64,000 nt of DNA from Diphasiastrum complanatum. Lineage: Eukaryota; Streptophyta; Lycopodiopsida; Lycopodiales; Lycopodiaceae. The notes below the pieces were generated by a model that did no database searches, was not told the DNA's origin, and saw only the letters and a list, made by a program, of their open reading frames with translations. The stretch covers positions 34,035,947 to 34,099,946 of the forward strand of contig CM055110.1 of the NCBI GenBank assembly GCA_029204225.1. Direction: 5' to 3'. Of this stretch, positions 38,941 to 49,560 are shown in pieces. The translations under genes were made by a program, and so were the position numbers. Positions within the stretch are counted from its first letter, which is position 1; each line of letters opens with the position of its first letter.

Positions 38941-39027
38941 GGTTGTTTGTTTGAATGCTTGGCCTCTTGGATCTGCTAGCTTCTTGGCTATGTCAGAATA
39001 TGACAGGATGACCTGCTTTGATACCAC

Positions 39028-39930
39028 TGATGAGAATCAAGGGAGGATCGCAGTCGCGAAGCTTTTGCGCAGGAACCACGACTCTCTTGCCCTTGGATGG
39101 AGTTCAGATGCGATCGCTGGACACTGCTAGCTGAATCGACACACGAATAAACAGTAGACGCATTAGCATTCAAGATCAGACACAACAAAAAAATCATCTA
39201 TATTGATCTTTCTCTGATTTCTTCAAGCACTGCATGCAAATCCACGTGCGTTGGCGTGAGAGAAACACGGTTCTCTCATGAGCAATCGTCTCGCTTTACT
39301 AGCGGACAGTTGGATCTACAGATCCTAAACAGAATTGTCTTTGCACGCAGACAGACATGTATTCTATATTTTCGTCTTGATTGCTTACTAGCATCAGACT
39401 ACTACATTACACTATATGTGTGCTTTGTTGATCTATATGTCAAGTAACATCTAGCAAGTATAGTCACTCTATGTAAATCTAAGATCAGAGTGATTAAGCA
39501 TCTACAACTAATCAAAGAAATACAAGAGTGGCAGATTAGCCACGACCTAAAATGTATTTGCTGATGTCGCCATCAGATTAGATATCTGTACTTCTGGGTA
39601 CTTGCATGATCTCGTTGGTACTCTCTGGAGCGTGGAGGGCAGGAGAAGGTCTCGTTTTGGTCGTTTGTCTTCTCTCGTACTAGACCGCAAAAGATTCTCG
39701 TTCGTGAATCTTGCGAGTTCGCGAACAATTCGTCTTTGTCTGTTCGACTTTCAAGTTCGCGAGCCGTTCATCTTCATTCCTTCGACATTCGAGTTCGCGT
39801 CCCATTGACTTTCGAGTTCGCAAAACTTTTCGTGCTTCGTGTCTCCTGACTTTCGTGTTCGTGAACATCATTGTAAGCTGAGGGCTGAAAGCTAGCAAGG
39901 CTTTGTAGCTAAAAACATTTTGTTTCTTCA
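39028..39930 (-). repeat. 5' LTR of copia C (903 bp)
   Basis: It starts (minus strand) TGAAGAAAC at 39930 and ends CTCATCA at 39028, directly against the primer-binding site. TTCGCGAA-like palindromes lie at about 39695-39870. It lacks an internal segment of roughly 100 bp found in the LTRs at 32 kb and 56 kb. Its U3 end abuts the gypsy LTR at 39931. Confidence 0.88.
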
Positions 39931-41141
39931 AAGACACCTAAGAAAATGCACCCTCCTACTTCTCCCCTCTTGCTCTAACTAATTAATAAACACTCTCTCA
40001 TACCTATACACCTCACCCTCTCACTTTACTTCTCCTAAAGTCTCCCTTACACCTCTCACACTTATCTTGGACACCTCAACCACTCCCTCAAGGCTACACA
40101 TTCCCTATAAAAAGACTAACTCGCCCCTCTCCCTCATTATTCATCTCCCATTCATTTTTGTTTTTTTTCTTGCTCTTGCTTCTATGTGTGTAGGTGCTTG
40201 GAAGAAAGCTTGGGAGCTATGGCTTGAGGAGGATCTATCAAGCTTGGATTGGAATCATTTTTGGAACCACTTACACATACACACTCACTTTCTCTTACCT
40301 CTTTTGTCTCTCTCTCTCTCTCTCTCTCTCTAAAACTTATATCACCATCCATAAGACTGAAGGCCATGCATGTCACACAATCTATGACTTGATGGCCATG
40401 CATGTCAAAACATCCATAACTTGATGGCTTTGCATGTCACACCATCCATGACTTGATAGTTTTGCATGTCACACCATCCATGACTTGATGGCTTTGCATG
40501 TCACATCTTCCATAGCTTAATGGTCATGCATGTCTGATTTGGGAGTTGGATGTCTAATTGGAACTTGTATGTCTGATTTGGGAGCTTGTATGTTTGATTT
40601 GGGGACTTGCGTGTATGATTTGAAGCTTGCATGTTGGAACTAGAGCTTGCATGTCATACCATCCCCAGACTAATAACTTTGCATGATGGAATTGAAGCTT
40701 GCATGTCAGATTTGATTCATGCATGTCATGCCTCCTAATGTCGAATGCCTATGCATGCTCTTTTCTTGATCAGTAAGCTTTTGCATGTCATTAGGAACCA
40801 CTTTTCTTGGTATAAGATTCTTTAAGATCCAAAATTTGTTAACTTCTAGTTGATGTAAAGATCTAAGAATCCATCTTCCCAAAACCACTGTATATGTATT
40901 TGACCTTGGGCCATTTGATCTTGCATAATTTGAAAGAAAAATCCTTCGGGGGGTCCCCATCTTGACCCCTCAACAAGTCTCATGAATGAATGATTTTGTG
41001 ATTGAATGTTAAATTTCTTCACTAAGTTTCGAGTTCTTTTCAAGTTCTATTCAACAGTGTTTTCTTAATTTGTTCTTTTTTTAAGTCACAACTTTTAAAG
41101 TCAGGACTTTAGAATTAGTAGACCTTCACTTCAAGTTCACA
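39931..41141 (+). repeat. Left LTR of gypsy E, 5' end missing
   Basis: It holds a TATA box (40106-40114), a CT run (about 40308-40331) and a tandem array of about 33-bp units at 40360-40535, each ending in GCATGTCA or close to it. A looser array built on TGTCTGATTTGGGAG follows (about 40530-40740). The end is placed just before the primer-binding site at 41146. Confidence 0.6.
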
Positions 41142-41512
41142 ATTTTGGTATCAGAGCCAAGGTCTATTATTTTTCTTTCTTTGTGAAGTTGATTGTGAAG
41201 GCCTTGTGTATTCATTCTTGAAACAAACGCCAATACACAGGACTTTGTATATTTACTTTCAAATAGATTTCTCTTCCGTTCGAATTTCCTTCTTCTTACA
41301 AGATTTCTTTAATATTAGAGCTAATAGACTCCATTTGGGGACCCTTGAGAATTGGATCTCCAACTTGCTTTCTATATTAGAGACAAAACTTTGTTAATGC
41401 GAGCTTCTATCTTCCTTTTTGGAGAATGGCATTTCTCTGAATCACAAGTCTATTCGTACTTTTTGCCTCGAGTTTGTGTATTTCAGGTGAATCTTAAAAA
41501 CTCCAATCAAAG

Positions 41513-44000
41513 ATGGATAGCTCCTCACGAGGCTCTTCAAGCTCCTCTTCATCTATGTCGTCATCACCTCATGTTTCCTCCAAGTCAACTTCCTCTACTC
41601 GATCTAGGAAAAAGAGGTTTGCTAAGATTGATAATAAAATTTTTAAGTTTTCTAAGTTCGATGGAGATAGTAGCAATGAAGAGAGTTTGCTTGCTTGGAT
41701 TCGAAATCTTGATACTTTCTTTGAGAAAAGTATATACTCAAATCATTCCAAGATTCGATTTGCAACGTTACATCTAGATAAGTATGCATCTCTGTGGTGG
41801 GCTGCTATAAAATCAAATCATGAAGCTGCATCCACTTGGCATAGCTTTAAAAAGCAAATTAAAGCCCACTTTTTGCCAAAAGAATATAAGAAAGATACTT
41901 TAGCTGCTTGGGACATCTTTAGGCAAAAGCAAAATGAGAAAGTAGTTGAGTATGTTAAGAGATTTTGGACTTGCTTTTGAAAGTTCAGACTTTGCATTCC
42001 ATTTCCAAGAAAGAACAGAAAAGGAAGTTCTATTCGGGTTTGCATAGAAGTATACAATATGGCTTAGATCTAGTACAAGCTGATACTTTAGAAAAAGTCA
42101 TATACTATGCTACCAGAATTGAGCTACAGGATAGTCATCTAAATGGAGGCGGGAATAAAAGGAAGGAACCTCCCACAACTCAAACTGCAAAAGAAAAGAC
42201 TCAACGCCTTTCCAAAGAACAAATGCAGGCCTATCGCAAGGAAGGAAGATGCTTCATGTGTGGGAAAAAGGGACACCTTTTATTCAAATGTCCACTCAAA
42301 GATGCCAAAGCTTCAAGTCCATAACAAACTCTGTCTAATTCTCTTTGATGCAGGGTCCTCTCATAATTTCATCTCTTTTAAGCTTGCACAAGAGATAGGA
42401 GTTGGTTTTTTTCTGAATCTATGCTCAAGGCTAAAGGTGCTTTTGTTGATGGTGATGCAAACATTTACCCTGTAATTGGAAAACTTAAGCTTCAAATCTC
42501 CAACTGCTATGAACCTATAGAATTCATGGTAGGTCCTCTACAAAGAGTAGATGTAATCTTAGGCATGCCTTGGCACAAAATGCACAATCCTTTGGTGGAC
42601 TACAATAAGCATTTGATTTCATGGAAGTACAAAGGTAAAGAGGTTAGTGTGCATGCAGGACAGAGTGGCGAAACAATTCCTTTGGTAAGCCATATTCAAG
42701 TATCAAAGGTACTAAAGAAAGCGGTATTTTCTTATTTGTTGTTTGCTCAAAGTATGGATGATGATGTTGATGGAAATGCACATTGTTTGGACAATAATAG
42801 AAAAGACTTTTTTATTAAAGTATTCTTCTAATGAGCTATCAAAGTCCTTACCCCCTGAAAGACCTGAAGATCATACGATAGACATTATTCCTCGAAGTGC
42901 CATACCCAATAGACCTCCCTATAGGATAAGCCATTCTCAACAAAAAAAAATTTCTAAGCAAATTAATGACTTGTTAGAGAAAGGCCTTATAAAACCCAAT
43001 AACTCCTCCTATTGCTCTCATGTACTTTTGGTACAAAAGAAAGATGAGAGTTTTAGGATGTGTGTGGACTATCGTGCTTTAAAAGATTACAGTTAAGGAC
43101 CGTTTTCCTATTCCAAGAATAGATGACATTATGGATAGGATAAATGGATCTTGTATCTTTAGTAGAATTGATTTGACAAGTGGATACCACCAGATCAGAG
43201 TAGCACCTGAAGATGTCCATAAAACTGCTTTCAAAACTAACTCTGGCCTTTATAAATTTTTAGTGGTACCATTTGGTCTTACTAATGCTCCATGATAGAA
43301 CGAATCTTTCAACCCCATAGTCGTTTTGTAAGAACATTCTTTGATGATATCTTAGTCTTAAATGAAGAAGAACATAAAAGACATCTAGATATCGTCTTTA
43401 GAACCCTACAAGAAAACTCACTTCTCATAAAAGGCAAGAAAAGCGAGTTCTTTCAAGAAAAGATACACTCTCTAGGACATGATTTCAAAGGAAGGAATCC
43501 AAATGGACTTTTCAAAGATCAAAGCCATACAATACTGGCCTAAACCAAGAAATATTCATGAAGTTCGGTCTTTCCTAGGCTTATGTTCCTATTATAGAAA
43601 GTTTATTCGCCATTTTGCTCATATAGCCTCACCACTACATGAACTCACTAAGAAAAGGGTAAAATTTCATTGGTATAAGAAAGAGCAAAATGCCTTTGAT
43701 ACTCTGAAGCATGCACTTACCATTGGACCTGTTCTTATTATTCCCGACCTTCGTAAGCCTTTCTTTGTGGAAGTGGATGCAAGTTTAGACTGTATTGGGA
43801 CAGTTTTAAACCAAGAAGGTCATGTTGTAGCCTTTGAAAGCAGACGACTTCAAGGGGCAGACGTACAATATGACATTTATGAAAAAGAACTTTTGGCCAT
43901 TATTCATGCCCTTAAGTTATGGAAGCACTATCTTCTAGGAAATGATTTCCTAGCTAAAACAGATCATCAAAGCCTTAGGTACTTTCTCACCTAGCAATTA
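41513..44000 (+). pseudogene. Gypsy E gag, protease, reverse transcriptase and RNase H remnant
   Basis: Gag begins at ATG 41513 with a Ser-rich start, then FSKFDGDS and ASLWWAAIK. It changes frame near 41970 and reaches a CCHC knuckle (CFMCGKKGHLLFKC, 42251-42292). The protease reads LFDAGSSHNFIS (about 42340-42376). Reverse transcriptase spans about 42840-43480: SHVLLVQKKDESFRMCVDYR, a frame break at 43095, [14 protein letters not shown], stops after TNAP (43290), then FFDDILV, the catalytic box. RNase H follows with FFVEVDASLD and YEKELLAIIHALKLW, and a stop at 43992-43994. Catalytic residues survive, but the frame is broken in at least four places. Confidence 0.88.
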
Positions 44001-44039
44001 ATTCGAGAAAAACATCTAAAATGGGCTAACTACCTTAGC

Positions 44040-45075
44040 ACTTTCCATTTTCAACTACTTCATCACCCAGGAAAGGACAATAAGGTCGCCGATGCATTAT
44101 CAAGAATCCCCAAGGTCAACCATATTTCCCTAGAATATCATGAAGATTTCCTTCCTATGAAAAGTATGTATGCTAGTGATTTCGACTTCCAGCATATCTT
44201 TGAAATACTTAAAAGAAATCAAAGTCATAAAGACTATGTTTTGAAAGAAGGATATTTATTCAAAGAAGATAAGCTATGTATTCCCATAGCATTTAGAACC
44301 AAGATCCTTCAAGAAACCCATAGTCCACCCTATGTTGGACATAGGGGAATCCCTTCAACTTTGGAAGCTCTGAAAAAATTCTTTTTTTGGCCTACTATGC
44401 ATCAAGACACAAGGCATTATATAAATGCATGTCTAGTTTGTCAACACAATAAAGATGAACGAGGATTAAAAACTCCAGGATTACTTCATTCCTTGCCTAT
44501 TCCTGAAGCTCCCTGGGAACATATTACCATGGACTTTGTTTCTGGTTTTCCTAAAACCAAAAATGGGAATGAGATGATTTGGACTGTCATTGATAGATTT
44601 AGCAAACAAGCTCATTTTATTCCCTGTAAGAAAAAGCTTAAGGGACCCGAAGCTACTCATTTGTTTATCCGTCACATCTTTAGGCAGCATGAAACTCTAC
44701 CCAAAACTAGCCCAAAAGTATTATGCACCTTTTAAAGTCAAAAAAGTAATCAATGAGGTTACATGTGAGCTTGACTTGCCTATTACTTGGAAAATCCATA
44801 TCAAATTCCATGTAAGCTTGCTAAAGAAATTCAATGGTCCAGAACTAGAAGGATTTATAGATTCCGAACCACCAGAAGTTCAAGGAACCGAAGAAATTCT
44901 TCAACTTGAGCGAATCTTGATGCACAAGACAAGAACTGGAAGAAAAGGGATAACTTCTACATTATACCTCCTCAAGTTTAAGAACTATCCTACTACGGAT
45001 GCAAGATGGATGGAAGAAGAATTCTTCCAAGAATATCCAAAAATTTTAACTGTATATTTGAGAAATGTCCGTTGA
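44040..45075 (+). pseudogene. Gypsy E integrase with core deletion and chromodomain-like tail
   Basis: The RNase H end (HHPGKDNKVADALSRIP) leads into an integrase zinc finger (HSPPYVGHRG followed by CLVCQ, 44320-44445). The first core block follows (ITMDFVSGFP and WTVIDRFSKQAHFIP). At about 44690 the sequence jumps to the far C-terminal part in another frame (KLAQKYYAPFKV, IHIKFHVSLLKK). The region with the second Asp and the Glu of the DDE triad is deleted. The tail (about 44890-45060: EEILQLERILMHKTR, then YLLKFKNYP and ARWMEEEF) resembles a chromodomain, the mark of chromoviruses. Confidence 0.85.
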
Positions 45076-45101
45076 GGACAACGCTTAATGCGTCGGAGGG
45101 G

Positions 45102-45171
45102 TGTAAAATTGTATAGACCAAATTGGCCAAGAAATAAAGGCTATCTAGTCTTCCATTCTTTTTGTATGAAA
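45102..45171 (+). repeat. Start of right LTR of gypsy E
   Basis: About 70 bp from TGTAAAATTG onward. A reverse-complement copy with about four differences lies at 56695-56763. The sequence changes to copia RNase H after about 45171. Confidence 0.7.
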
Positions 45172-46262
45172 CGAGGAAGGTGAATAATCCAACACTCCCC
45201 CTTAATCTGAGTCCTTGAATGTCTTAACCTTCAAACTTAGTTCTACACGAAACCTTTTGTGTGCTTCCAAGCTTAATGCTTTGGTAAAAATGATGTCATA
45301 TCTTGCGTTCTATAGTACTGCAAGTCTACCTCCTTGTTAAGAAATTTGCTTCTGACGAAGTGATACTTAATTTCTATGTGCTTACTCATGGAATGAAACC
45401 TAGGGTTGGCTGATAAAGCAATGACACTTTGATTATCAAATTTATGGAAGACCCCTTTCTCCTTTTAGGTAAAATTAAAATGGTAAAGAGAGAGGCGGTA
45501 ATGTGTCGTCCACATACAAAGTGATAATGATAAAAGATTGTTGCACTGTTTTGAAGTAAACGTTTGAATCCGAAGAGCTTGGTGTGTAGCCTTGATCAAT
45601 AAGGAAAATATTGATCCTTTGAAACCATGCTCGAGCAGATTGCTTCAAGCCATAAAAGTGCCTTATGAAGTTTACACACATGATTGTGTTTACTCTTGAT
45701 AATATAACCTTCGGGTTGCACCATTTAAATGTCTTCTTCGATAACTCCATTGAGATATGTTGTCTGTACATCCATTTGATGTATTTCCAAATCTGCTGCA
45801 ACGACAAATGATAGCAAAAGTCGAATAGAAGAATGCTTGACTACTGGATTGAAAGACTCAGTATAATCGACATTGCGAACCTGAGAAAAACCCCTGACGA
45901 CAAGTCGTGCCTTTATCCTGTTGATGCTTTCATCTGCATTGTACTTGACTTTGAAAATCCATTTGCAATCAACCACATTTCTGCTAGCAGGCAATTCGAC
46001 ATTCGTCCATGTCTGGTTCTTGATAAGAGATGAATACTCTTTATCCATAGCTTCTTTCCAGAGATCGGAATTTGGCTAACTGAGTGCCTCTTCGACAGTC
46101 GTCGACTCGTGAACAAGGTAGGCTGCAGACTCGTCGATATACCTGATAGGTGGTCTGCTAGCTCTTGATGATCTTCTGGGAAATAGAGGAAGTTGATCAT
46201 TTTCATCATATTGTAGTTGTTGAACTGCAACATCATCTTTCCGGTTCACCGTTGATATGTTG
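45172..46262 (-). mobile_element. Copia fragment F: reverse transcriptase and RNase H
   Basis: On the minus strand, a hinge and reverse transcriptase (46236 to about 45475) precede an RNase H end (about 45440-45270: FDNQSVIAL, FHSMSKHIEIKYHFV). Recognisable blocks are NVVDCKWIFKVKYNADESIN, RLVVRGFSQ, EIHQMDVQTTYLNGVIEEDI, YGLKQSARAWFQRI and LYVDDT, the intact catalytic box. The segment between YVDDT and RNase H is deleted and the frame breaks inside the thumb region. It is near-identical to fragment J at 63.1-63.7 kb. No LTR is attached. Its right end lies about 0.9 kb before the cyclin gene. Confidence 0.85.
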
Positions 46263-46917
46263 TTCGATGTTTTTAAACACTGTATTACCTACTGAAGAGA
46301 CTAGGATGGGATCGGAGATTGACTCGTTCTCTCCCAACTCAACAGAACATGTAGCTCTTGACAGAGGCTAGACTCTGACGAGTGCAACGACTGAACTATT
46401 TATTGCATGGTTCGATTCAAAGGTGCAAAATGATAACCCGGCTCGAGTTAGGGCTTTAGAGCACGGGGCCACACGTGCTAGACTTTTGGCCTCGGCCCAA
46501 TGGGTGGGCGCCATGTCATATCGGTGCCCTAAAAAAAACCTCCCAAGAAAGTTTGTTTCTTATTTTTTGTGAAGGTTGCTTTATAGACGACGATGCATAA
46601 AAAATGTACGAAAAAGTGTGTCTATGGTTCGCAACGAGCATCAGGAAACCTGAAGATCGATCGATCGATCGTAAAGCCTAGAGCTCGCAAAGACGATCTT
46701 CATGTCCTGGTATAGCAGCATTGAAGCTGCCTGATGGTTTATTTTATCATAAACAGGATTTGCTTCTTTGGTCAGGGCCTATCGCTTAGGGTAGGGTTGT
46801 TGCTTTACTCTCCATAAAGTTGTGCGTTAGATTCAAGGATTTATGTCCTGCTCCTGTGTTTTCGTAGTGATTTCTTTGCGTTTTTGTGAGGTTTTTGATG
46901 ATGGATGTGTTGCTTAG
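46263..46917 (+). promoter_or_regulatory. Promoter and leader region of the cyclin gene
   Basis: The stretch at 46430-46520 is GC-richer than its surroundings and contains CCACACGTGC (a G-box type ACGT core, about 46470) and a CCAAT box at 46497-46501. A (GATC) run of about 18 bp lies near 46654. A plausible donor, CTTAG/GTATGT, follows 46917 and could join to an acceptor at 47149 (GGCAG) as a leader intron. An upstream ATG at 46898 would open a short frame out of register with the cyclin. Start site and intron are inferred. Confidence 0.4.
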
Positions 46918-47155
46918 GTATGTAGCAATCACAATGCGTATCTTGACATGCTTTTGTATTATCAACTCATGAGCATTTGCTTTTCGGCTTTCTGGTTTGG
47001 CAGCATTGGAATAGGTCTTGAAATCTGGGTAAAGCTCATCTGGAAAACTAGCATGCTGCGTTGTTGGTTAAATGGAATTGCTTCACAGATGTTGCAGAAG
47101 ATGTGCCAGTGTCACTTTTCTGAAAAAAAAGCTTGACCTCTGATGGCAGCTTTAG

Positions 47156-48060
47156 ATGTCCCTGATGCCAACATCCAGTGACAATGGGGATGTCATGGAA
47201 AAGTTGCGTAGTCCTGGCACATTGATACGAGATTGTTGTACGACATCTCAGAAAGATGATGAGGATTTGATCTCTAATTTTTCAGAGACGGTAGAACGGG
47301 ATATTCCGAAGGTTCTGACTATCCTTGCCTCTGTTCTGGAACGTCTTATAGCTAGGAATGAGAGGTACTTGCCTAGTGGTCAGACTCCATCTGGTCGGAG
47401 ATTGACGATTTTCCATGGTTCTCGACCACCTAGCATAAGCATTGGCAAATATCTGGAGCGTTTATTTAAGTACACGAGCTGTAGCCCTTCATGCTTTGTT
47501 CTAGGTTACGTTTACATTGATCGACTTGTGCATAAGCAGCCTGATCTACCTGTAACTTCTTTGAATGTCCATAGACTCCTGATTACTGCCGTCATGTTGG
47601 CGACAAAGATACTTGACGACGAGTAAGACAACAGCTTTTGCCATTTTTCTGCCTGCAAATAGAAGTTAATGGGCATCCCGCATGATGATTTACAGATCGA
47701 ATGTTTGTTGCATGTTGCAGGCATTTCAACAACGCATTCTATGCAAGAGTTGGAGGTATCCGAACCTTGGAATTGAATAGGCTGGAGTTGGAGCTCCTGT
47801 TTCGACTTGACTTCAAGCTTTTTGTGAAAATGCATGAATTTGAGAGCTATTGCGCACACCTTGAAAAGGAGGTTTTGGTTTCGAGTCGTAAGGTTGAGAG
47901 AATAATGCCGGTGGTTGATATGCCTTCTGATGCGCCCCACTTTCCTAATCGGAAATCCCCTGTTTATAAGAGTAGGGTTGAATTTGCTCTCAGGGAGCCC
48001 TTGCTGAGCACAGGTGATAATTTGTCAACTGGCGAGGAGGCAAATTCAACAAGCCATTAA
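47156..48060 (+). CDS. CYCP: P/U-type cyclin (Pho80-like), 268 aa
   Basis: P-type (U-type) cyclins bind CDKs and resemble yeast Pho80. In plants they are linked to cell proliferation and nutrient, notably phosphate, signals. Two exons, 47156-47622 and 47721-48060, join across a 98-bp GT-AG intron (GA/GTAAGA, TTGCAG/G) and restore the Glu codon of LDDEHFNNAFYARVGG. The cyclin box runs from about residue 40 to 195 with family blocks PSISIGKYLERL, CSPSCFVLGYVYIDRL, VHRLLITAVMLATKILDDE and LNRLELELLFRLDF. The length suits the family. The ATG is preceded directly by an in-frame TAG, so the start cannot lie further upstream in this exon. It is closest by eye to Arabidopsis CYCP1/CYCP2 members. The frame is intact although retroelements lie on both sides. 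Subclass is uncertain. Confidence 0.9.
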
Positions 48061-48200
48061 CTCACCGCTGAGTTAGTATTATATTATCGAAAAGTGTTCC
48101 CTCGGTATGTAACAAAGCCTCAATGTTCATGTAAATTGTACCTATGCTTGCAGCAGTCGACATTGCAAAACTTCATTTAAAGCTTCTTAATGTTTATCGC
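48061..48200 (+). other. Probable 3' untranslated region of the cyclin gene
   Basis: AT-rich sequence after the TAA with a TGTAAATTGTA stretch near 48131 that could act as a polyadenylation far-upstream element. The end is not defined. Confidence 0.35.
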
Positions 48201-48785
48201 TGCAACGAGCTCTGTTTATTTGAATTAAGGAGGAAGTTTAAGTTCAAGCTACTTTGCACCTTCAAAAACGTTTTGTCAAAGTCCAAGGCTTAAATCTAGT
48301 GGCTCAGTGATTTGAAGTTAGGAATAAAGCCTTCAAGCCATGAGCAGAGCATTTTTACTTAATTATTGTTTTAAAATTTTCTACTGGGACTGAGCCGCAG
48401 CTTACCTCTTTGAGTTTCTGTAAAGCACAAATGCTCATGTTCAAGTACGTATCTTGCAATTGCGGATGGCAATCTAGTATGTCCCGTTTGAGAATGATGG
48501 TCGGTTTCAACACAAATGATCAGGTTATAGCAAATGAATAGTCCACTGCGATATATTCCCAGTTCTGTGCACCTACAATATTCACAAGTCTGTGCACCAC
48601 CTGTTTTTTCGATTAAAAAAAAAAATTGTTTCGACCCAGTATGTTCCAGCCCAAAAGGGTCTGAACAGGTTTCTAAGCTTCAAGATAAATGTCCTTGAAT
48701 GTATCTAACACAAGTTGAGTGGTTATATTTACCCTCATGTTTAGAGAGAAAACATGAACATTTTTACATTTTTCCTCGAATGTCT
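48201..48785. other. Gene-less stretch after the cyclin gene
   Basis: No gene, RNA or repeat is supported beyond an A run near 48616. Confidence 0.4.
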
Positions 48786-48789
48786 TGAG

Positions 48790-49560
48790 ACTTGTGCAGC
48801 TCTGATCAATTATAGGTCAGAGCCAAATTTGTTGGATCTGTAGCTTTGAAGTTCATCATAATTGTCACTCGACTTAAACTTGATCTAACCTCTTCGAAAT
48901 TGATTACCACATCACCAACTTTCCTCAACCACTCCACAGCTAAAATAATGTCTATTGGACCAATTTCAACAATGTGGAAATCTATTTGCAACTTATTATC
49001 TCAAGATTGTAAGTTGACCGTGCTGTTAATTTGCACATAACAAACATTCCACTTGTGATCTTCATCTTGATATCTTAAAAATGATTCAATCCAACAAACT
49101 CACAACTTTCACAAGATCACATCGCATCAAGGAACTACGTTAAAATGCTTGTGTAATTTGTGTAGACATTCCTCTATATCAATGGCATTTGGTTTCCCAT
49201 TGAAGTTTCTTGCATGGACTCTATCGTTCAAATATTGACAGTCATCCCTAACATTAATGTTCATCTAAGTTCCAAGTAATTTTTAATGATTCTCAAAGTT
49301 GATACGTCTTCAATATCCCCATGCATTTGACTATATTTCTTATGACCGTCTCTTCATGAAAATTTGTGGAAGGTATCTCAGACATTAAATTGAGATCTGC
49401 CTCCATATATTTCCTTTCAAAATCCATCTCTTCACGTGCCTTAGCCTGTAGATTATCATAGTTCATGACTATCATAATACATGGTCTCTTGCCTCTGGTC
49501 CCTCTATTGTCTCTTCTACTGCCGTCACTCAAAGAAAGTGTTTTATTAAGCTCACTTTGA
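48790..49560 (-). pseudogene. Degraded gypsy gag-protease fragment
   Basis: On the minus strand, 48991-48806 reads FHIVEIGPIDIILAVEWLRK followed by GDVVINFEE. This resembles the C-terminal half of a gypsy retropepsin (family pattern DIILGMDWL). A further frame at 49532-49293 may be a gag-like remnant, but it has no zinc knuckle or other certain motif. There are many stops between the two. No LTR is recognised. The protease call is fair, the gag call weak. Confidence 0.5.

Larger units (their letters stand above)
37700..39930 (-). mobile_element. Copia element C, 5' half (LTR, primer site, gag, zinc knuckle)
   Basis: On the minus strand: 5' LTR 39930-39028, primer-binding site GCTTTGATACCA (39015-39026, one change from the initiator-Met match), gag from 38911, a CCHC knuckle at about 38045-38095 (CIHCHKKGHATMDC) and a decayed protease near 37840-37880. 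Homology ends near 37.8 kb, so integrase, reverse transcriptase, RNase H and the 3' LTR are missing. The LTR places it in the family of B and D. It supplies the gag half that B has lost. Confidence 0.85.
39931..45171 (+). mobile_element. Gypsy element E (chromodomain type), degraded
   Basis: A Ty3/gypsy element on the plus strand. The left LTR (39931 to about 41141) has a TATA box TATAAAAAG at 40106-40114. A primer-binding site TGGTATCAGAGCC follows at 41146-41158. Coding runs from 41513 to 45075: gag, CCHC knuckle, protease, reverse transcriptase, RNase H, a cut integrase and a C-terminal chromodomain-like segment. The purine tract GGAGGGG (45095-45101) precedes the right LTR, which starts TGTAAAATTG at 45102 and is cut at about 45171 where copia F begins. 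The left LTR lacks that start because it is cut at 39931 by copia C. Both outer ends are therefore lost. Confidence 0.85.

Noticed and set aside
39931-39935. Target duplication of copia C
   Set aside because: The 3' LTR of C is missing, so there is no second flank to compare.
40360-40535. CRISPR-like array
   Set aside because: Units are adjacent tandem copies without unique spacers and lie in a plant LTR.
46654-46671. GATC run as a regulatory site
   Set aside because: It is a short self-complementary repeat that can arise by slippage, and no factor or function is implied by it.
47512-47940. 142-codon minus-strand frame
   Set aside because: It is antisense to the cyclin exons and runs across the intron without a domain.
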